Below are positions 45,241-56,450 of a stretch of DNA of 64,000 bases, piece by piece. Made by a program: the position numbers and the translations under genes. The first letter of the stretch is position 1. Each line of letters begins with the position of its first letter. The stretch is from Carettochelys insculpta (lineage: Eukaryota > Chordata > Testudines > Carettochelyidae), in assembly GCF_033958435.1 (NCBI RefSeq), contig NC_134137.1:243644501-243708500 (forward strand), in the 5' to 3' direction. The notes under the pieces are model-generated. The model saw nothing but the letters and a program-made list of their open reading frames with translations, ran no database searches and was not told the origin of the DNA.

Positions 45241-45964
45241 TTTTCCACATCATTGCTAAGCTGTTCCAGTGGCTAATTACCCTCAGCCTTAAAAAATTAG
45301 ATCTTACTTCCAATCTGAACTCTAGATTGATGCCAATGTAAGTGAGAGAAGAAAGTGGCACCATCTATTTATATGACTTTATTAATTTCTTAGCAAATCT
45401 TTGTAAATGCTGCTGCTACATATTTCTGTGAAACTGGTTGGTTGACAATGCAGTCTTTGGATCCAGATCATAACCAACCCCAACCATTAAAAGATATGAG
45501 TCAGGCCCCCAAGTATCATGAGATTTGTGGTTTGACATTTACCTTCTGGGTTTTGAGCCTTTAGGACTTATATTTTCACACTTTTCTTCATGAGGAGGAC
45601 TTTTTAATAAAGGAAAATGGAGATTTGGAGGTAATCACAGAACTAGGGCTTTAAGAATAACATCAAATACTGTGAGCATGAGAGTTGGCAACACTTAACC
45701 CATGGCCTCCTTTACCTCAGCTTTTTAATGTAACTATAAAGGTGTACTTTTCACATCGTGCTTGTATGTTTCCTTTCCTTGTCTGTCTTCGTTAGTTAGA
45801 CTGTAAATTCTTTCCCCAAGTGTCCTTTTTCTGTGTTTGTGTAGTTTCTATTACAATGAGCCCTCTAGGTGCTATCAGAATGCAAACAATGCAAATAGTA
45901 ACAATGAAGGGACAGATTTTTTAATGCTATCTAGGTATCTAGGGCTGCAGAAAGGTGCCCTGAG

Positions 45965-46138
45965 CTGTGGTTCCCAATCTTTTCATTAGTGCAACCCCCT
46001 CATCACCCCAGAAACATGTGCTGACCCCATAAAAGCCAATTCTATTTTCTATGATCATTTTTATTTTTTTTTTCACAGACCCCCTGCAATATTCTCATGG
46101 ATCTCCAGGGGTCCGCAGACCCCAGGTTGGGGTCTGGA
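45965..46138. mobile_element. hAT-type MITE relic
   Basis: GTGGTTCCCAATCTTTTC at the left and CCCCAGGTTGGGGTC at the right form an imperfect inverted pair around a poly-T-rich centre. Confidence 0.45.
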
Positions 46139-46853
46139 GAGATTTTCAAAAGCAAGAATTAGGTGCCCAAGCCTTTACAAAGCCCTAGTAGGTGCTTCTC
46201 TCCATTTTAGGTACCTTTAAAAATAAGACCCTCAATGACTAGTGAAAGATCACACAGGAAACCATTTGGGAATTAAATTTCTCTATGCCAGTGCAGTGCA
46301 TTACCAACAAGGCACCCCTTCCCAACCCCCACCCTAGCTGATTTTCCTTTCTTCATGCTTGAACCTAGGCAGCATGAGCACCTTTTCCCAGTTAAGCTTT
46401 CCTCCCCTCCTTTAACTATTTTCTCTATCCATTTTGACAGTGATTAATTCTATTTTGTACATTTTTTAAAAAGGTGAAATCTGTATCTACCACAATTTGA
46501 ATCACAGAAGTACAACATTTTTGGTAAAATTTTACTAAAATGTTGATTTTTCATTGGCTCTTCCTTCAGATTTAATTTCTTGATCTCAAATCACCCTAGA
46601 GGTTTCCTGAATTAATAATAGTTTTGTCAATAATTTCCATCCTGTTCTCTGAATCATAATTATGTTCTTTTAATTTGAACATGAAACATCTTTTTTGTCC
46701 TAATAGTTAATTGATTCAGCTTTAATTTTTCATTTTAATTTCAAAAAGACCACAATTCTTTAGGGTGTCTAATAAAAGAGCTAGATATTTTCAAGCATTC
46801 AGGGTTTTCTTCTTTTGGCTGCAGCTCTTCCTATGCACCTTTGCTTGCCTCAC
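46139..46853. other. Unassigned AT-rich intergenic DNA
   Basis: Contains AGATTTTCAAAAGCAAG and AGGTGCCCAAGCC, weakly like the 38915 repeat; otherwise nothing recognised. Confidence 0.4.
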
Positions 46854-46856
46854 ATA

Positions 46857-47292
46857 GGCTACGTCTACACGTGCCCCAAACTTCGAAATGGCCATGCAAA
46901 TGGCCATTTCGAAGTTTACTAATGAAGCGCTGACATGCATATTCAGCGCTTCATTAGCATGCGGGCGGCAGCCGCGCTTCGAAATTGACGAGCCTTGCCG
47001 CCGCGCGGCGCGTCCAGACGGGGCTCCTTTTCGAAAGCACGCCACCTACTTCGAAGTCCCCTTATTCCCGTGAGCTTATGGGAATAAGGGGACTTCGAAG
47101 AAGGTGGCGTCCTTTCGAAAAGGAGCCCTGTCTGGACGCGCCGCGCGGCGGCAAGGCTCGTCAATTTCGAAGCGCCACTGCCGCCCGCATGCTAATGAAG
47201 CGCTGAATATGCATGTCAGCGCTTCATTAGTAAACTTCGAAATGGCCATTTGCATGGCCATTTCGAAGTTTGGGGCACGTGTAGACACAGCC
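46857..47292. mobile_element. 436-bp near-perfect palindromic element, family 1 (copy C)
   Basis: Same length and structure as copy B. The ends GGCTACGTCTACACGTGCC and GGCACGTGTAGACACAGCC lie between ATA (46854-46856) and ATA (47293-47295). Centre near 47075. Both arms keep ATGCAAAT octamers. CpG content is high and the two arms differ at few positions, suggesting a recent copy. Confidence 0.85.
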
Positions 47293-47295
47293 ATA

Positions 47296-48355
47296 AGCCG
47301 CATCTACACTAGCTGGCTATTTCGAAGTAGCCAGCCCAACTTCGAAATAGCGCACATCGCGTCTACATGCAATGTGCACTACTTCGAAGTTGAAGTCAAC
47401 GTTAGGCAGCGAGACGTCGAAATCGCTATCCCCATCAGAAGACGGGAATAGCGCCCTACTTCGATGTTCAACGTCCAAGTAGGGCATGTGTAGAAGATCT
47501 GCATCCCACTACTTTGAAACAGCGGGGTCCTCCATCGTAGCAATCAGCTGAGGAATTGAGACATGCTGTCCAGCCCCTACAGGGCTCTATAGCTGCTGCA
47601 TGCAGCAGCCCTTAAAGCACCACACACCCAGATATCCTGTGGCAGGAAGCTGAGAGCATGCAGGCAGCAGCACAGACACACGGCCGCCCTGCACGCCCTC
47701 CATAGGACCCACACACCCCATGGCAGCCAGCCGGCCCTCTGAGCGCCCCCAGGGCACACCCCCAAGGGGACCCAGGGCTCCCAGCCGTCCAGCCAGCGGG
47801 GAAGAGGTGGCAGGGCCTCTCCTGGACAGACTCCGAAATCCGGGACCTGCTGGGGCTCTGGGGTGAGGAGGAGGTGCTCCAGGTAATGGGGAGCAAGTGG
47901 CGGAATGCAGACCCGTTCGCTCGGCTGGCTGAGGGCCTGGCCGCCCAGGGTCACCCTGCCCACTCTCCCAACCACATCAGGAGTAAAGCCATGGAGCTGC
48001 GGCAGGGTTATGCCTGGGCCTGGGACACGGCGAGCTGGTCTGGGGCCGCCCCCACTGCTTGTCCCTTTTACAGGGAGCTCAGGGAGATCTTGGGCCCCTG
48101 GTACACCTCCTCTTCCCCAGCCACCCTTGACACCATGGCCAAGGAGCCCCAGCAGGCCTCAGAGCCAGGAGGCTTTTGTGTTTAGACGCTCCCCTGCGGG
48201 GCCCCTTTCGATGTAGCGCATCCCTACGTCAACATTGAATGTCTACGGCACCAGCCCCGGAGGGTGCGTGGACGTTATGTGTTGAAGTAGCTTATTTTGA
48301 TGTCGCTACTTCGAAATAAGTTACTTCAACATAGCGTTCCAGTGTAGACGTAGCT
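47296..48355 (+). mobile_element. 1.06-kb DNA transposon with Myb/SANT-like frame, family 2 (copy D)
   Basis: Ends AGCCGCATCTACACTAG and CAGTGTAGACGTAGCT, with ATA directly outside both (47293-47295, 48356-48358). The left 250 bp and right 170 bp correspond to the ends of copies A, F and G, which look like internal deletion derivatives of this longer form. The middle adds about 600 bp including a coding region for a Myb/SANT-like domain. A DNA-binding Myb/SANT protein next to a transposase is characteristic of PIF/Harbinger elements; no transposase is present here, so this copy is non-autonomous. Confidence 0.75.
47820..48185 (+). pseudogene. Myb/SANT-like (trihelix type) DNA-binding domain in transposon D
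   Basis: The frame from about 47820 to the stop at 48183 reads SWTDSEIRDLLGLWGEEEV, then SKWRNADPFARLAEGLAAQG, SPNHIRSKAMELRQGYAWA and GAAPTACPFYRELREILGP. Spacing of the tryptophans and the xFxxLAxxL...NHIRSK...LxxxY...PFYxELxxILG pattern fits the trihelix Myb/SANT-like domain of PIF/Harbinger accessory proteins and domesticated relatives. A probable start ATG at 47720 (MAASRPSERPQG) is in a different frame, so one frameshift separates start and domain. The product would bind transposon ends. The assignment rests on pattern recognition; no profile search was run. Confidence 0.65.
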
Positions 48356-48370
48356 ATAAAGACTTTGAAA

Positions 48371-48560
48371 CAGGGGTGGGCAAACCATGGCTCTCGAGCC
48401 GTATGCAGCTCTTTGAGCAGGGAAAAGCAATGCAGCTCCTGGCTGGAACTGCACGCCAGGAGTGCCTACTGTTGCTCTGCACACGCACCCCAGTGCTTGG
48501 AAGGAAAAGGGCATGGTGGCCGCAGCTGCGGTGAGTCGCTGACATTGGGTTAGGGCAGAG
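48371..48560 (+). mobile_element. hAT (Charlie-like) terminal fragment
   Basis: CAGGGGTGGGCAAACCATGGC is a textbook hAT terminus, followed by GGCTCTCGAGCC. The right end is missing or eroded. Confidence 0.6.
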
Positions 48561-48654
48561 GGGGGTGATTCGTGTTGTTACAATAGATGCAGTAGTCTTA
48601 TGAAAATATATGCTTAACTCGGGAGGAGAAAAATTAAGTAACATTTTCAAGTCA

Positions 48655-49630
48655 TAGAATTATAGAATCACAGAACACTAGAACTGGAAGGGACCTCAAG
48701 AGGTCATCGAGACCAGTTCCCTGCCCTCTTGGCAGGGCCAAGCACTGCCTAGATCATCTCGGATAGCTATCTATCTAACCTGCTCTTAAAAATCTCCAGT
48801 GATGGAGAGTCCGCAACCTCCCTAGGCAATTTATTTCAGTGTTTAACCACCCTGACAGTTAGGAAGTTTTTCCTATTGTCCAACCTAAATCTCCCTTGCT
48901 GCAGTTTAAGCCCATTGCTCCTTGTTCTATCCTCAGAGGCCCAGGAGAACAATTTTTCTCCCTCTTCCCTTCCCTCCCTCTCACCTCCCTTCTCCCTCCT
49001 CCTTGTACTTTTAGGTACTTGAAAACCACTATCATGACCCCTTTAAATCTTCTCATTTTTCTAAACTAAACAAGCCCAGTTGTTTCATTCTTTCCTCATA
49101 GCTCACATTCTTTAGGCCTTTAATCATTCTTGTCGCTCTTCTCTGAAACGTCTCCAATTTCTCCACATTTTTCTTGGAATGTGGTGTCCAGACCTGGACA
49201 CAATACTCCAGCTGAGGCCTAATCAGTGCAGAGTGGAACAGAAACATGACCTCTTGTGTCTTGCTCACTACACTCCTGTTAATGCATCCTAGAATCTCCC
49301 AAGTTACCTTCAACTTTCAAATTGTCAGCGAGCTCCTCCCTATTTGTTCAAATCAAATCCAGAACTGCTTCCCCCCAGTAGCTTTTTCCAACTTCTGAAA
49401 TAAAATATTGTCATCCATATAGTCCAAGAACTTTCTGGATAGTCTGTGCTTCGTTGTGTTAATTTCCCAACTTATGTCAGGATAGCTGAAGTCCCCCATC
49501 ACCACCAAATCTTGTGTTTTATTATATATATAAAAATATACATAAAATAAATCTTGAATCACAGATTTGCCCAATTACACTATTAATCTATATGTTTCAA
49601 GGTGTAAGTTTAATGGCCAGTCGAGATCAT
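48655..49630 (-). mobile_element. CR1 LINE with internal deletion joining endonuclease to 3' end
   Basis: Minus strand, 5' to 3': an endonuclease piece at 49560-49330 ([40 protein letters not shown]), then directly the RT C-terminus at 49313-49053 (NRSVVSKTQEVMFLFHSALI, RPQLEYCVQVWTPHSKKNVE, YEERMKQLGLFSLEK), then the classic 3' UTR to 48655 (AGAATCACAGAACACTAGAAC). All of the RT palm is missing. Confidence 0.8.
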
Positions 49631-50540
49631 AAGGCAATTTCTCTACCACCCTCACGTACTTCATACCTGACTAGAGGTAGTATATGGGACGGGCAATCCT
49701 TCTGCTGAAGTGTTAGGCAACAGCCATTTCAGAGAGAAGGACCATACAATAGACAGATAATTGTTGTGTTATTCCAATTCTATCTTCTATATCTGATGAC
49801 CATTTTATTGGTTCTAAATATGCCCTGCATAGTAATTCAGATACAAATTGGCTGACTATTTCTAAAAACAGGATATACATCATGTACCTCAGAAGAGCTG
49901 CTTTCATGTAGTTCCCACTTCCATAAGTCATTTTTGTTTGGAAGGAAAAGTGACTATCAGTCACTGTTTGGCAGGATCTGCCTCCCACAGGGCTTAAGCG
50001 ATCAAATATTTTCACATCCCTCTGTGCCATGTGGTTGCTATTAATACAGTCACAATATCACCCCCATACAAGTTGGGGAAAACTAATCCTTAATGACATT
50101 TGCAGACTACTAATTCCTCATGAGCAATTTCCTCCATTAATAACTAACAATTATCTGATAAAGTCAGACAGTTATTTGCATAATATACCATATTCAGTGA
50201 GCCAAAACAAACAGAAATTGGTCATCACTTGTTACATGGAATCGATTATTTTCAAAAATCTATTTTGTGATAACAGTTGATTTACTTTTCATTTGTTTAG
50301 TGTCATTTCTGAATCCTAGTCCCTCCTGATGTCCTTTTCTTCTTCCCTTGATATGAGAAGGTCTTTTACCATAGGACCATTTCAAAACTGGACTTCCTGA
50401 AGGTGCCTTTAGAACTTCACAGTACAGAATTGTGTCTGGCTGAAAGCAGGCAGAGTTCCAGAGGGCTTTCTCAGGCGATCTAAAAATTAATAACAATTCT
50501 TTAATGAGTTGGTTGGTATATGCCTCCAAATGGCAGTAGG
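49631..50540. other. Unassigned intergenic DNA
   Basis: AT-rich, no recognised gene or repeat. Confidence 0.4.
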
Positions 50541-50680
50541 TCTATTAAAGTATACAAGTTTGTAGTCATAGCACTAGGTTGGTGCTTCAGAGCTCTGAGT
50601 TCTGTTTCTTGCTCTGCCGTAGATGGAATGACTCACTCCAGGCAAGCTAGCTTGGGCAGTTTCTCAGTTGTTATATACTG
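50541..50680 (+). repeat. MIR-like SINE relic
   Basis: GTAGTCATAGCACTAGG, GAGCTCTGAGTTCTG and GCTCTGCCGTAGATGGAATG follow the tRNA-derived head and core of MIR-type SINEs. Confidence 0.5.
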
Positions 50681-50773
50681 TCATAATTCTATTGACTTCA
50701 ATAGAGCTATTATGCTCTACACCAGCTGTGTCTCTCATCCTGAGCTCCCCATGTATGAAGTGAAGCTGTTATT

Positions 50774-51138
50774 GGCCGTGTCTACACTAGCCCCAAACTT
50801 CGAAATGGCCACGCAAATGGCTATTTCGAAGTTTACTAATGAAGTGCTGAAATGCATATTCAGCACTTCATTAGCATGCGGGCAGCCGCGGCACTTCGAA
50901 ATTGATGCGCCTTGCCGCCGCGCGTCTCGTCCCGACAGGTCTCCTTTTCAAAAGGACCCCACCTACTTCGAAGTCCCCTTATTCCCATCAGCTTATGGGA
51001 GAAACGTCAATTTCGAAGTGCCGCAGCTGCCCACATGCTAATGAAGCGCTGAATATGCATTTCAGCGCTTCATTAGTAAACTTTGAAATAGCCATTTGTA
51101 TGGCCATTTCGAAGTTTGGGGCTAGCGTAGATGTAGCC
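50774..51138. mobile_element. Palindromic element, family 1 (copy E), internally deleted
   Basis: Left end GGCCGTGTCTACACTAGCC after ATT; right end GCTAGCGTAGATGTAGCC before ACT (one mismatch to a duplication). Relative to copy B the right arm lacks about 70 bp next to the centre (CAGCTTATGGGAGAAACGTC), which breaks the perfect hairpin. Confidence 0.75.
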
Positions 51139-51242
51139 ACTGTGTTTTTAATATTAGGGCACTTAGATCTTGAGATAGGACTGCATGTTTCCTTTGTTGT
51201 CTGTCCACCATCTTCCCCGCAGCCTGGTATCTACCTATTTAT

Positions 51243-51626
51243 GGTTACATGTACGTTAGAGAGTTTTGTCAACAAAACCCCGGTTTTGTATAGTAACTCG
51301 ACAGAACGTGGCACTTTTGTTGACAGATTTCTGCCTTTCCCCCATGAGGCAAAATGCCTTTCTTAGAATTTGTGGACAAAAAAGCCATGTGGACATTCCA
51401 GGAGGGTGGAGGGGGCCCTCTGTTGACAGACAGGGCTTCTGGGACACTGGGCAGGCCGGTCTTCTGTGCTTCTGGATGGCCATTCTGTCAAGAAAGTGAC
51501 TGGGCAGACTGTCGACAGAGCGGATTGATAGTGATCTGCTTTCATATGTGGCCGCAATCTGTTGACAGAAGTCTTGTTGGAAGATATAAACTTCTGTCGA
51601 CAGATTGCTGTAGTGTAGATGTAGCC
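51243..51626. mobile_element. 384-bp MITE with TAT duplication
   Basis: The left end GGTTACATGTACGTTAG is diverged; the right end CTGTAGTGTAGATGTAGCC is intact; TAT flanks both (51240-51242, 51627-51629). The interior repeats TTGTTGACAGA/TCTGTCGACAGA motifs, so it is a different interior from families 1 and 2 behind the same termini. Confidence 0.65.
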
Positions 51627-51784
51627 TATGAGTGTACACTCTCCGGGGAGAAACTGGATTTACTGTGTGTATTAACAGACTCTACCATATTGCAGCCCTG
51701 TTTTTGATTGGCGCTTGTATGTTCTACTGTCATTCAAACAACTAGTAATACATTAAAATATATGTTATGCATCCCCTTGAAGTA

Positions 51785-51870
51785 GGTATTATTTAAACTC
51801 ATTTTCCTGGTGAGGCACACTCCAGTTATGTGTCTTGTGCAGCGTCACAGGACAACTCAAAGGCAGAATC
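51785..51870 (-). repeat. MIR-like SINE relic
   Basis: TATTATTTAAACTCATTTTCC, GTGAGGCACACTCC and GCAGCGTCACAGGACAAC fit the MIR core in antisense, strongly diverged. Confidence 0.45.
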
Positions 51871-53299
51871 AGGAATATATCCTAGCATAACCTGACAAGC
51901 TCTTGGCTGTTCCTTCTGTACAAACTACCTTCCTGAAGGCAATCACACTTCAGGAGTACAATACCCATGGAAGGATCACCCAGGCCCAAAGTAGTAGACT
52001 ACCGGCTGTTATAATCTTCCTTGGCCTGTAATCTTCCAGAAGTCCCCAGATTGCTGTATTCTTTCTGATTATTGCAGTTAAAAGACTGTTTGTCTAGTGC
52101 ATGCTTTTGAGCTCTCTCTGTGCAGGCCATATTGCTACCCTGAGCTCATCAGAAACTGAAATGAAGCTGTCACAGCTGAAGCATTCTCAAATATCAGTAT
52201 TTTCTTCAACCTGAAACTTAACATGGGCCATGAAAGGTGTGTTGGTTCCATCTAGTGGCTGAAAACTAAATGAGCCAACACATTTCTAAAACAAGCCCTC
52301 TTTATTTTTACACTCTTTCAACAAAGCCAGAAGTGTCCACACTGCGAACGCATGGCAGCAGCATGCAGGCACGGCCCCCTGCAGTTAAAAGCAGGTTGTG
52401 CCTATGCTGCGGTGAGGAGCTACATGCAGCAGTGATAGGTTCTGATGCAGGAGAGGCAGGGGGAGTTGCCAGAGCCTGTTCTAAGTTCCAACTCCTGCCA
52501 GAGGTGCTAGAAATATAGATATTGGGGGATGGGGGAAGGTCCAGCAGCACCTCGACTTGAAGTAGTTTCTGTTATATACAAAGTTATAGTTTGGTATAAT
52601 GGCTTTCAGCACCCCCACTATAGAAATTGTCCCAGCACCCCGACCACTGCCAGAGCCTTTCCCTGCAGCAGTAAGCGACTCCAGCGGTGGCTTGCAATTC
52701 TCCAAGCCATCATCCCATGAACCTCATGGTGATAGTTCTGGCCACGGCACTGTCCTTCTAGTGCATTGGCCAAATCGATGTCAGGTATGCATGTGTATCC
52801 CCTTTCTCCTTTCCTCTCATGACAGGATCAGCATGATGGAGGCATCCCTATTATGTTGTACAGCACAACATGCATGAACATCTCAAAAGGCCAGAATGCA
52901 CTTTAATACCTTGAAATTGTGAGCAGTGCCAAAGGCATGCAAATCCTTTCTCCCATTCATCCGCATTCACCATGTACTTATGATGTCAGACAACCTTAAA
53001 GTGTCTTCTACACCAACAAGAAAGTTGGAAGATGATACCCCTCCCTGCATGCAGAAGAAGTCAGGCTCTGGAACTGGTATATCGGCACTCAGATCCCCCC
53101 TATCAGCTGTCTACTTTTTGGGGTAGCAAAATGTACTCACAGATTTCCTGAGAGGTATTTATCAATCACAATAGCCCCAGTATTTTCATTCTTTGGGGAA
53201 CCCCAGACAGCAATGTTTGTCATTCAAGCAAACACAAAATTGCTCAAAAAAAAAGATATTCTTCAAAAAAAGCCCTGACCCTAGCTCACCATATCCAGG
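51871..53299. other. Unassigned intergenic DNA
   Basis: Mixed composition with short frames on both strands; no gene or repeat recognised. Confidence 0.4.
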
Positions 53300-53790
53300 G
53301 TTATGCTCTGGTTCTTACTCCATGAGACTAATTCAATTATGCCTTCCCTCTGCTATCCAGGCAGGTCATTCTCATCTCCTCCTTCTAGCCCAGATAATTC
53401 TGGTTTCCCAACCTACTACATGTGTTGTCCTGACCACAAATCATCCTCTCAGCATTCCCTCCCGCAGAATGGCAAGATCAAGCACCCAGATCCACAACCA
53501 CACAACCTCAGAACTTGGTATTTGGATGGGTATCATCCTTAGAACATTTATGCTCCACACCTCTATGAGACATCATGTCCAACAGCACACAAGATTCTAC
53601 TAGGAAATATTACCCAGCGAAATGGAACATTTCTCTCCTTGGACGCAACAAAAAGCCATTCTCCTAGAGACTATGGACATGCCTCTCATCTTGGTCTCTC
53701 AGCTCCTTATGAATGCACTTGATGGCAGCAAGCACAAACCAATCACCATCACAGGGCTAGTAAGTCTGTACACACACACTGGCCAATAGA
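53300..53790 (+). pseudogene. Possible DIRS-like (tyrosine recombinase) retroelement relic
   Basis: Plus-strand translation has, in shifting frames, FWFPNLLHVLS, NGKIKHPDPQPHNLRTWYLD, then STQDST followed by KYYPAKWNISLLG, and LLMNALDGSKHKP. The layout (a WFP motif, a HPDP..L..W..DG segment, then a STRK.Y..KW core-binding segment) resembles the RT/RNase H to tyrosine-recombinase junction of DIRS-type elements. Stops are frequent and termini were not found; low certainty. Confidence 0.4.
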
Positions 53791-54298
53791 CTCTGGAATA
53801 GCCTAATAAGAATCTTCCCACCTACTCAGAAGCTTGCTTCCCATGCCACCATTACTTCTGTGCTGCTGCTGGTGGGGTGCTGCCTTTGGCGCTGGGCTCC
53901 TGGCCAGCTGCCACTGCTCAGGCAGTGCTGCTACCAGCAACAATGCAGAATAAGGGTAGTAGTACAGTAAACCTGCCCACAATATCCTTGCAGCCTCCAA
54001 ATGCCTTGTGAGTCAGGACCCCTGCAATTACAAGCAAGCATGAAATTTCTGGTTTAAATACCTAAATTCACAAAATGTATGATTTTTAAATACTATTGTG
54101 ATGTTCCATCCCCTATTATTTATGGAAATATGCTTATGAACAGAAATATGACAAGTCAAATATGCTTTATGTAAAATAGTTCATGTAACATGTCATTTGA
54201 AAAGTTATAATCTGCAGATTGTCTACATTCTATATGTGCACATCTATCATTCGTACACTTGACGTTAGAAATATGAAGTATAAACCTGTTTTCTAATC
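53791..54298. other. Unassigned intergenic DNA
   Basis: GC-rich then AT-rich; nothing recognised. Confidence 0.4.
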
Positions 54299-54301
54299 TA
54301 G

Positions 54302-54987
54302 GGCTACGTCTACACGTGCACCCAACTTCGAAATAGCTTATTTCGATGTTGCGACATCGAAATAGGCTATTTCGATGAATAACGTCTACACGTCCTCCAG
54401 GGCTGGCAACGTCGATGTTCAACTTCGACGTTGCTCAGCCCAACATCGAAATAGGCACAGCGAGGGAACGTCTACACGCCAAAGTAGCACACATCGAAAT
54501 AAGGGAGCCAGGCACAGCTGCAGACAATGTCGCTCCCTTAAAGGGCCCCTCCCAGACACACTTTCATTAAACAGTGCAAGATACACAGAGCCAACAACTA
54601 GTTGCAGACCCTGTATATGCAGCACGGACCCCCAGCTGCAGCAGCAGCAGCCAGAAGCCCTGGGCTAAGGGCTGCTGCCCACGGTGACCACAGAGCCCCG
54701 CAAGGGCTGGAGAGAGAGTATCTCTCAACCCCCCAGCTGATGGCCGCCATGGAGGACCCCGCTATTTCGATGTTGCGGGACGCGGATCGTCTACACGTCC
54801 CTACTTCGATGTTGAACGTCGAAGTAGGGCGCTATTCCCATCCGCTCATGGGGTTAGCGACTTCGACGTCTCGCCGCCTAACGTCGATTTCAACTTCGAA
54901 ATAGCGCCCAACAGGTGTAGACGTGACGGGCGCTATTTCGAAGTTACTGCCACTACTTCGAAGTAGCGTGCACGTGTAGACGCAGCC
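54302..54987 (-). mobile_element. 686-bp DNA transposon, family 2 (copy F)
   Basis: Nearly identical to copy A throughout, apart from a 24-bp internal deletion near 54527 (the segment GGTCACGGGGCGG to AAGCC of copy A is missing). Bounded by TAG (54299-54301, 54988-54990). The near-identity of A and F argues for a recent burst or gene conversion. Confidence 0.82.
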
Positions 54988-55089
54988 TAGATGTGCTAAG
55001 TGAGGGTCATTAGTAGTACTCAAGAAGCTTAATGGCCTCTTACTCAGGACAATGATCTGTGCATAGTGCTGCTTTTCCTTTTTCTCGTG

Positions 55090-55420
55090 CCAAAGAATAA
55101 ATGGACACAAATCAGACATCAAGAAAGGTAACATACAGAAACCAAAGGAGAACACTTTAATCTCCCTGACATTCAGTAATGGATTTAAAACTAGTCATCC
55201 TTCCACAAAAAATTCAAAATCAGACTACAAAGAGAACCAGCAAAACTGAATTTATTTGCAAACTGAACATGATCAAATTAGATCTTAATAAGGAATTAGA
55301 AGGATTACCTCACTACAAAGGCAATTTTCCCTCTCTTGTTATTCAGACATTCACACAGCTGCTGGGAGTGAGCCACATCCACCCTGACTGAACTGATCTC
55401 GGTAACACTGGTCCTACACT
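55090..55420 (+). pseudogene. Penelope-like element C-terminal fragment
   Basis: In changing frames: GHKSDIKKGNIQKP (end of the GIY-YIG domain), DLKLVILPQKIQNQTTKRTS, EFICKLNMIKLDLNKELEGL and HYKGNFPSLVIQ, matching the 26.57-26.86 kb region of the better copy. It ends in VSHIHPD, like the KPHPC end there. 5'-truncated and dead. Confidence 0.7.
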
Positions 55421-55487
55421 TGATAAGTCCTCTTGGCGATCACTTGATAATGAGTAAGATATCTTCATGTTGCCCTCCTATTTCTGC

Positions 55488-56035
55488 ATCTGTTGATGGC
55501 TGATCAGCCCAATTCTGGAGCTGCAGGTCTTAACACAGGAAGGGCAAGTGTTGGTAGCTGTTGGAGGGGCGCAGGGCAGTTTTTGCTGCTCTTCTCCTCT
55601 GTCTCTCCTCATCAGCACTGTGGCGGGGTCTCTCAAATTGTGCCACCTCCTCACAGATTACCATTCTCCACTGCGGACAGGCCTGGGCAAGGTTCTCCCA
55701 AGTGTCCACCCCAATGCTGCACTTTCTCATGTGTACCTTCCGCATGTCATATTGCTTTCTCTGCCCCTCAATGCTCCTCCAACTTTCCTTCAACTTGGAA
55801 AACAGAATCTGTTTTGGGAAGTGCTGATCAGACATCCAACCCATGTGACCAGTCCAGCAAAATTGTTGATGAATGATAACGGCTTAAAAGTTGGCAATGT
55901 TTGACTCTTCCAGGATGTTAGTGTTTGTGCACTTATCCTCCCAAGAGATATTTAGGATTCTCCTGAGGTAGCGTTGATGTTGACTTTGGTCAAGGTGCTT
56001 AAGGTTGTCTGAAGGGCTCCAGGTGGAATAGCTGC
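55488..56035 (-). pseudogene. LINE C-terminal fragment
   Basis: Minus strand: HQRYLRRILNISWEDKCTNT (about 55975-55915) then CWTGHMGWMSDQHFPKQILF, SKLKESWRSIEGQRKQYDMR and DTWENLAQACPQWRMVICEE. This is the post-RT region of a LINE related to the copy at 11210 (RRILGISWKDRVTNT there). Confidence 0.7.
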
Positions 56036-56269
56036 TTAGCACAAGTAGTTTAACACATATTTTAAGAGACTATTAAATGACCCATTAACACTCTCATGGG
56101 GTAAAGGGGCTAAGTGGGTACACATTCTTGTAATAAGCTCTAAACCCAGTGTCTCTGGTCAGTCCATAATGGCTTGTATCTAGAAAAGATTAATTTAAGC
56201 TCCTAGGTGCATGTTTTGAAAATGTTCCACATTTCCTTTGAGGAAGAGAACTGAGAGATGTGATACAGA

Positions 56270-56450
56270 GTGATGGCTTTACGGAAAAAATGCTCACCCA
56301 GCGGCTTCCAAAACAGATCTGTTTTCCAAGGGGAAGGAAGGTTAGAGGAGCACTGAGGTGTAGAGGAAGCAATATAAGGACATGCTGAAGGCACACATGA
56401 TACAATGTTTTTATGTTTTATCATTTTTCTGCATGAGCTCTTTTGAGAGC
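56270..56450 (+). pseudogene. LINE C-terminal fragment in opposite orientation
   Basis: Plus strand: MLTQRLPKQICFPRGRKVRG and following residues are homologous to the HFPKQILFSKLKESWRS segment at 55820, in inverted orientation. Short. Confidence 0.5.
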
